From Corynebacterium yonathiae (GTDB taxonomy: Bacteria > Actinomycetota > Actinomycetes > Mycobacteriales > Mycobacteriaceae), in the NCBI RefSeq assembly GCF_022288805.1, contig NZ_JAKOPM010000004.1, forward strand, positions 84,392-148,391: a stretch of 64,000 bases of DNA, read 5' to 3'. Made by a program: the position numbers and the translations under genes. Positions within the stretch are counted from its first letter, which is position 1, and every line of letters begins with the position of its first letter. Below the pieces are notes generated by a model that saw only the letters and a list, made by a program, of their open reading frames with translations, ran no database searches and was not told the DNA's origin. Shown here one piece after another: positions 60,115 through 64,000 of the stretch.

Positions 60115-63100
60115 GTGAGCACATCGAATATCTTCGGCCCCAATGCGTGGCTGATAGACGAGCAGTTCCAGCAGTACTCCAAGGACCCTAGCTCCGTAGA
60201 TAAGGAGTGGCGCGACTACTTCGAAGCAAACGGCGCGCCTAAGTCTGAAGCTCCAGCAAAGGAGACCGCGAAAAAGCCGTCTAAGGCGGCCGCGAAGAAG
60301 ACTGAGGGTACTACTACCGCCCGCAAGCAGGAGGCCCGCGAGACCAACGTCGATAAGTCCGTGGCTAAGGCACAGGAAAAGTCCGCTAAGGCAAAACAGT
60401 CCGTGAAGAAATCCGATTCCCCGCTCGACCGCATCGCGGACTATAAGGGCGGCGAGGAGCGCCAGCTCAAGGGCATGTTCAAGGCCATTGCTAAGAACAT
60501 GGAAGAGTCCCTCGAGATTCCTACCGCTACCACCGTGCGCGATATGCCGGTCAAGCTTATGTGGGAAAACCGCTCCATGATCAATGACCACCTCAAGCGC
60601 ACCCGCGGTGGCAAGATCTCCTTTACCCACATCATTGGCTACGCCATGGTCAAGGCCGTGCAGCTGCACCCAGACATGAACGTGCGCTACGAGCTCAAGG
60701 ATGGCAAGCCTTTTGTCATTCAGCCCGAGCACATCAATTTGGGCCTGGCCATTGACTTGCCGCAGAAGGATGGCTCCCGCGCGTTGGTCGTTGCCGCTAT
60801 CAAGGAGTGCGAGACCAAGTCTTTCTCCGAGTTTGTTGCGGCTTATGAGGACATCGTTACCCGTTCTCGCAAGAACAAGCTCACCATGGATGACTTCTCT
60901 GGTGTGACCATTAACCTCACCAACCCAGGTGGCATCGGCACCCGCCACTCCATCGCTCGCCTCACCAAGGGCGCGGGCTCCATCATCGGCGTAGGTTCCA
61001 TGGATTACCCGGCCGAGTTCGCCGGTGCTTCCGCGGATCGCTTGGCTGACCTCGGCGTGGGCCGCCTGGTTACCTTGACCTCCACCTACGACCACCGCGT
61101 TATCCAAGGTGCAGAGTCCGGCGAATTCTTGCGCACCATTGGCCAACTGCTTGTCGACGGCGCATTTTGGGACGACCTCTTCTCCTCCATGGGCGTGCCT
61201 TATGAGCCATTCCGCTGGGCACAGGACGTACCGAACTCCGGCGTGGACAAGAACACCCGCGTCATGCAGCTCATCGAGTCCTACCGCTCTCGCGGCCACC
61301 TGCTGGCCGATACCAACCCGCTGGGTTGGGTACAGCCGGGCCTGCCTAACCCGGATCACCGCGACCTCGACATCGCGACCCACGGCCTGACCATCTGGGA
61401 TCTGGACCGCACCTTCAACGTCGGTGGCTTTGGCGGCAAGGAGCAGATGACTCTGCGCGAAGTCCTATCTCGCCTCCGCGCCGCCTACACCTTGAAGGTT
61501 GGCTCCGAGTACACCCACATCCTGGACCGCGATGAGCGCGGTTGGCTGCAGGACCGCCTGGAGGCGGGCATGCCGAAGCCGACCAACGCGGAGCAGAAGT
61601 ACATCCTGCAGAAGGTTAATGCCGCCGAGGCATTCGAGAACTTCCTGCAGACTAAGTACGTGGGCCAGAAGCGCTTCTCCCTCGAGGGCGCTGAGACCCT
61701 CATCCCGCTGCTGGATTCCATCATCGATACCGCCGCTGGCCAGGACTTGGACGAGGTCGTTATCGGCATGCCGCACCGCGGCCGCCTGAACGTTCTGTTC
61801 AATATCGTGGGCAAGCCGCTGGCCGATATCTTCGGCGAGTTCGACGGCAACTACAAGGGCGGCCAGCTCGGCGGCTCCGGTGACGTGAAGTACCACTTGG
61901 GTTCCGAGGGCCACCACCTACAGATGTTCGGCGATGGCGAAATCAAGGTCACCCTTGCCGCCAACCCGTCCCACCTCGAGGCCGTGGACCCGGTAATGGA
62001 AGGTATCGCCCGCGCTAAGCAGGACACCTTAGACAAGGGCCCAGAGGGCCACACCGTGGTTCCAGTCATGCTGCACGGCGATGCTTCCTTCACCGGCCTG
62101 GGCATTGTCCAGGAGACCATCAACCTATCCCAACTGCGCGGATACACCAACGGCGGCACCGTCCACATCGTGGTCAACAACCAGGTGGGCTTTACCACCA
62201 CCCCGGACTCCGGCCGTTCTACCCACTACGCCACCGACTTGGCCAAGGGCTTCGACTGCCCGGTCTTCCACGTCAACGGCGACGACCCAGAGGCAGTTGT
62301 CTGGGTGGGCCAGATGGCCGCCGAGTACCGCCGCCAATTTGGCAAGGATGTCTTCATTGACCTCATGGTCTACCGCCTGCGCGGTCACAACGAGGCCGAT
62401 GACCCATCAATGACCCAGCCGGAGCTCTACTCCGTCATTGACGAGCACAAGGCAGTGCGCGAGCACTACACCAACGACCTCATCGGCCGTGGTGATCTCT
62501 CCGCCGAAGATGCCGAGGCAGCCGCACGCGACTTCCACGACCAGATGGAATCTGTCTTTGCCGAGCACAAGGAAGCCGGCAAGGCTCGCCCGAAGGAGCA
62601 GACTGGCATCACCTCCTCCCAGGAGCTCACCCGCGGTCTGGATACCTCCATCACCGCTGAGGAGCTCGCCGAGCTGGGTGCCGCCTATGGCAACCCACCG
62701 GAGGACTTCGAGTACCACAAGCGCGTGGGCAAGGTAGCCAAGGACCGCGAGAAGTCTTCCCGCGAAGGCGGCATCGACTGGGGTTGGGGCGAGCTCATCG
62801 CCTTCGGTTCCCTGGCCGGCGAGGGCAAGGTCGTTCGCCTGGCCGGCGAGGATTCCCGCCGCGGTACCTTCACCCAGCGCCACGCCGTCGCTTTCGACCC
62901 ACGCAACGGCAATGAATACAACCCGATGCATGCCATTGCCACCTCTAAGGGCAACGGCGGCAAGTTCATGGTCTATAACTCGGCGCTGACCGAGTACGCT
63001 GGCATGGGCTTCGAGTACGGCTACACCGTGGGTAACCCAGACGCTCTCGTGGCCTGGGAGGCACAGTTCGGTGACTTCGCCAATGGCGCCCAGACCATCA

Positions 63101-63837
63101 TCGATGAGTACATCTCCTCCGGTGAGGCCAAGTGGGGCCAGCTGTCCAGCCTGGTACTCCTCCTGCCACACGGCTACGAAGGCCAAGGCCCAGACCACTC
63201 CTCCGCCCGCATCGAGCGTTACCTGCAGCTGTGTGCTGAGGGTTCTATGACCGTGGCTCAGCCTTCCACCCCGGCTAACCACTTCCACCTGCTGCGCCGC
63301 CAGGCGCTTGGTGAGATGAGGCGTCCGCTGGTCGTCTTCACCCCGAAGTCCATGCTGCGCAATAAGGCGGCTACTTCTTCCGTGGAGGACTTCACCGAGG
63401 TCAAGCGCTTCCAGTCTGTTATCAACGACCCGAACTTCGTTGACGTTAACGGCAAGAAGGTTGGCGATACCGACAAGGTCAAGACCATCATGCTGGTCTC
63501 TGGCAAGCTGTACTGGGATCTAGAGAAGAAGCGCGAGGCCGACGGCCGCGATGACATCGCCATTGTCCGCGTGGAAATGCTCCACCCGATTCCGTTCAAC
63601 CGCCTGCGCGAAGCTTTCGAGGCTTACCCGAATGCCACCCAGGTCCGCTTCGTTCAGGACGAGCCGGCTAACCAAGGCCCATGGCCGTTCTACAACGAGC
63701 ACCTGCGCACCCTGATTCCGGATATGCCGGAACTGGTTCGCGTTTCCCGCCGTGCACAGTCCTCGACTGCCACCGGTAACGCCAAGGTGCACCAGATTGA
63801 GCAGAAGAATCTGCTTGAAGAGGCCTTCGACATCTAG
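60115..63837 (+). CDS. odhA: 2-oxoglutarate dehydrogenase OdhA (fused E2 catalytic and E1 domains)
   Basis: 1240 residues from GTG 60115, chosen because VSTSNIFGPNAWLIDEQFQQ aligns with the known C. glutamicum N-terminus; ATG 60097 is an alternative. A Lys/Ala-rich linker (about residues 45-105) is followed by a succinyltransferase-type E2 core (DMPVKLMWENRSM, TSTYDHRVIQGAESGEFLRT with the catalytic DHR) and by a thiamine-diphosphate E1 (IGMPHRGRLNVLFN, LHGDASFTGLGIVQETINLS, YRLRGHNEADDPSMTQPEL). There is no lipoyl domain, so it must use the lipoyl group of another E2, as in corynebacteria. It makes succinyl-CoA in the citric acid cycle. OdhI binding regulates the homologue. Confidence 0.97.
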   Translation: MSTSNIFGPNAWLIDEQFQQYSKDPSSVDKEWRDYFEANGAPKSEAPAKETAKKPSKAAAKKTEGTTTARKQEARETNVDKSVAKAQEKSAKAKQSVKKSDSPLDRIADYKGGEERQLKGMFKAIAKNMEESLEIPTATTVRDMPVKLMWENRSMINDHLKRTRGGKISFTHIIGYAMVKAVQLHPDMNVRYELKDGKPFVIQPEHINLGLAIDLPQKDGSRALVVAAIKECETKSFSEFVAAYEDIVTRSRKNKLTMDDFSGVTINLTNPGGIGTRHSIARLTKGAGSIIGVGSMDYPAEFAGASADRLADLGVGRLVTLTSTYDHRVIQGAESGEFLRTIGQLLVDGAFWDDLFSSMGVPYEPFRWAQDVPNSGVDKNTRVMQLIESYRSRGHLLADTNPLGWVQPGLPNPDHRDLDIATHGLTIWDLDRTFNVGGFGGKEQMTLREVLSRLRAAYTLKVGSEYTHILDRDERGWLQDRLEAGMPKPTNAEQKYILQKVNAAEAFENFLQTKYVGQKRFSLEGAETLIPLLDSIIDTAAGQDLDEVVIGMPHRGRLNVLFNIVGKPLADIFGEFDGNYKGGQLGGSGDVKYHLGSEGHHLQMFGDGEIKVTLAANPSHLEAVDPVMEGIARAKQDTLDKGPEGHTVVPVMLHGDASFTGLGIVQETINLSQLRGYTNGGTVHIVVNNQVGFTTTPDSGRSTHYATDLAKGFDCPVFHVNGDDPEAVVWVGQMAAEYRRQFGKDVFIDLMVYRLRGHNEADDPSMTQPELYSVIDEHKAVREHYTNDLIGRGDLSAEDAEAAARDFHDQMESVFAEHKEAGKARPKEQTGITSSQELTRGLDTSITAEELAELGAAYGNPPEDFEYHKRVGKVAKDREKSSREGGIDWGWGELIAFGSLAGEGKVVRLAGEDSRRGTFTQRHAVAFDPRNGNEYNPMHAIATSKGNGGKFMVYNSALTEYAGMGFEYGYTVGNPDALVAWEAQFGDFANGAQTIIDEYISSGEAKWGQLSSLVLLLPHGYEGQGPDHSSARIERYLQLCAEGSMTVAQPSTPANHFHLLRRQALGEMRRPLVVFTPKSMLRNKAATSSVEDFTEVKRFQSVINDPNFVDVNGKKVGDTDKVKTIMLVSGKLYWDLEKKREADGRDDIAIVRVEMLHPIPFNRLREAFEAYPNATQVRFVQDEPANQGPWPFYNEHLRTLIPDMPELVRVSRRAQSSTATGNAKVHQIEQKNLLEEAFDI

Positions 63838-63854
63838 TCACCTCTGCACCGTAT

Positions 63855-63886
63855 AAACCCCAGTGAGGATCTCCTCACTGGGGTTT
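63855..63886 (+). terminator. Terminator of odhA
   Basis: A perfect 15-bp inverted repeat (63855-63869 with 63872-63886) lies 17 nt after the stop and ends in GGGGTTTACT. The structure is symmetric and could act in both directions. Confidence 0.9.
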
Positions 63887-64000
63887 ACTCATGCCCACGC
63901 CAATTTTGGGTTAAGGGTCAAAAGGGGATGCGGACATTTTTTAGGAATATTCAGAGTAGCAGCTTGCGTCGGCGTTGATTGATGCTTAATCCGCCGAACT
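63887..64000. other. Window end, no gene seen
   Basis: The last 114 bp contain no reading frame I can support. GGACATTTTTTAGGAATATTC (about 63931-63951) is A+T-rich and may belong to a promoter of a gene beyond the window. Confidence 0.4.

Noticed and set aside
60115..63837. Lipoyl domain at the N-terminus of OdhA
   Set aside because: The N-terminal region is a short E1-like helix and a Lys/Ala-rich linker without the lipoyl DKA-type turn.

Overview
The window is chromosomal DNA from an actinobacterium, almost certainly a Corynebacterium. The evidence is the fused E1/E2 2-oxoglutarate dehydrogenase OdhA (60115-63837), the argS-lysA-hom-thrB order, several GTG/TTG starts and promoters that place the transcript start at or next to the start codon, and a moderately high G+C content. 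The species cannot be fixed from the sequence alone. I see no prophage, insertion sequence, CRISPR array or rRNA operon; there is one tRNA, Arg(CCG).

Layout. (1) 1-8858 is an anaerobic/nitrogen-oxide and molybdenum block: the end of moeA, moaC and mobA, a three-cupredoxin NirK-type copper nitrite reductase with two polytopic membrane proteins, a DUF2249 protein, modA, a fused modBC transporter and a HTH regulator with SufR-like cysteines. (2) 8845-14308 holds thrB, hom, lysA and argS on the minus strand, for aspartate-family amino acids. (3) 14520-17427 is lutABC for L-lactate oxidation, followed by a secreted S33 peptidase and tRNA-Arg. (4) 19351-22824 holds a TipA-like MerR regulator with its own operator and a divergent ABC-2 exporter operon. 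(5) 23192-31560 is a tight six-gene minus-strand operon: SNF2 helicase, SWIM zinc-finger protein, Mre11-like nuclease, Rad50-like ATPase, MarR regulator and a small acidic protein. (6) 31740-37668 holds putP, two unrelated HNH proteins, a membrane protein and a DEAD-box RNA helicase. (7) 38652-48387 is a histidine-utilisation region (hutI, hutU, hutH, IclR-type hutR, hutG, a YjiH-type membrane protein) with an interposed SGNH lipoprotein, a flavin reductase and a broken membrane-protein gene. (8) 48521-53556 is visibly more A+T-rich: a Nudix hydrolase, a 1040-residue PLD-nuclease/SF2-helicase/DUF3427 protein and an atypical Nramp-type transporter. (9) 53572-63837 holds an MFS exporter, an ECF-S-like membrane protein with a structured leader, a very acidic protein, a type-B carboxylesterase, an EcsC-like protein and odhA.

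How the genes work together. Block 1 supplies molybdate and molybdopterin for molybdoenzymes that are not in the window (nitrate reductase is the obvious candidate) and, next to them, a copper enzyme that could reduce the resulting nitrite. The hut genes convert histidine to glutamate and their promoters carry several palindromes that could bind HutR. The two most system-like accessory modules are the SNF2-SWIM-Mre11-Rad50 operon, whose nuclease has altered metal ligands and whose ATPase lacks a zinc hook, and the Nudix plus PLD-helicase-DUF3427 pair. Two genes look broken by frameshifts (37920-38338 and 46522-46993). Three tandem hairpin units of about 62 bp, with an 82-83 bp period, separate mobA from the nitrite reductase gene.
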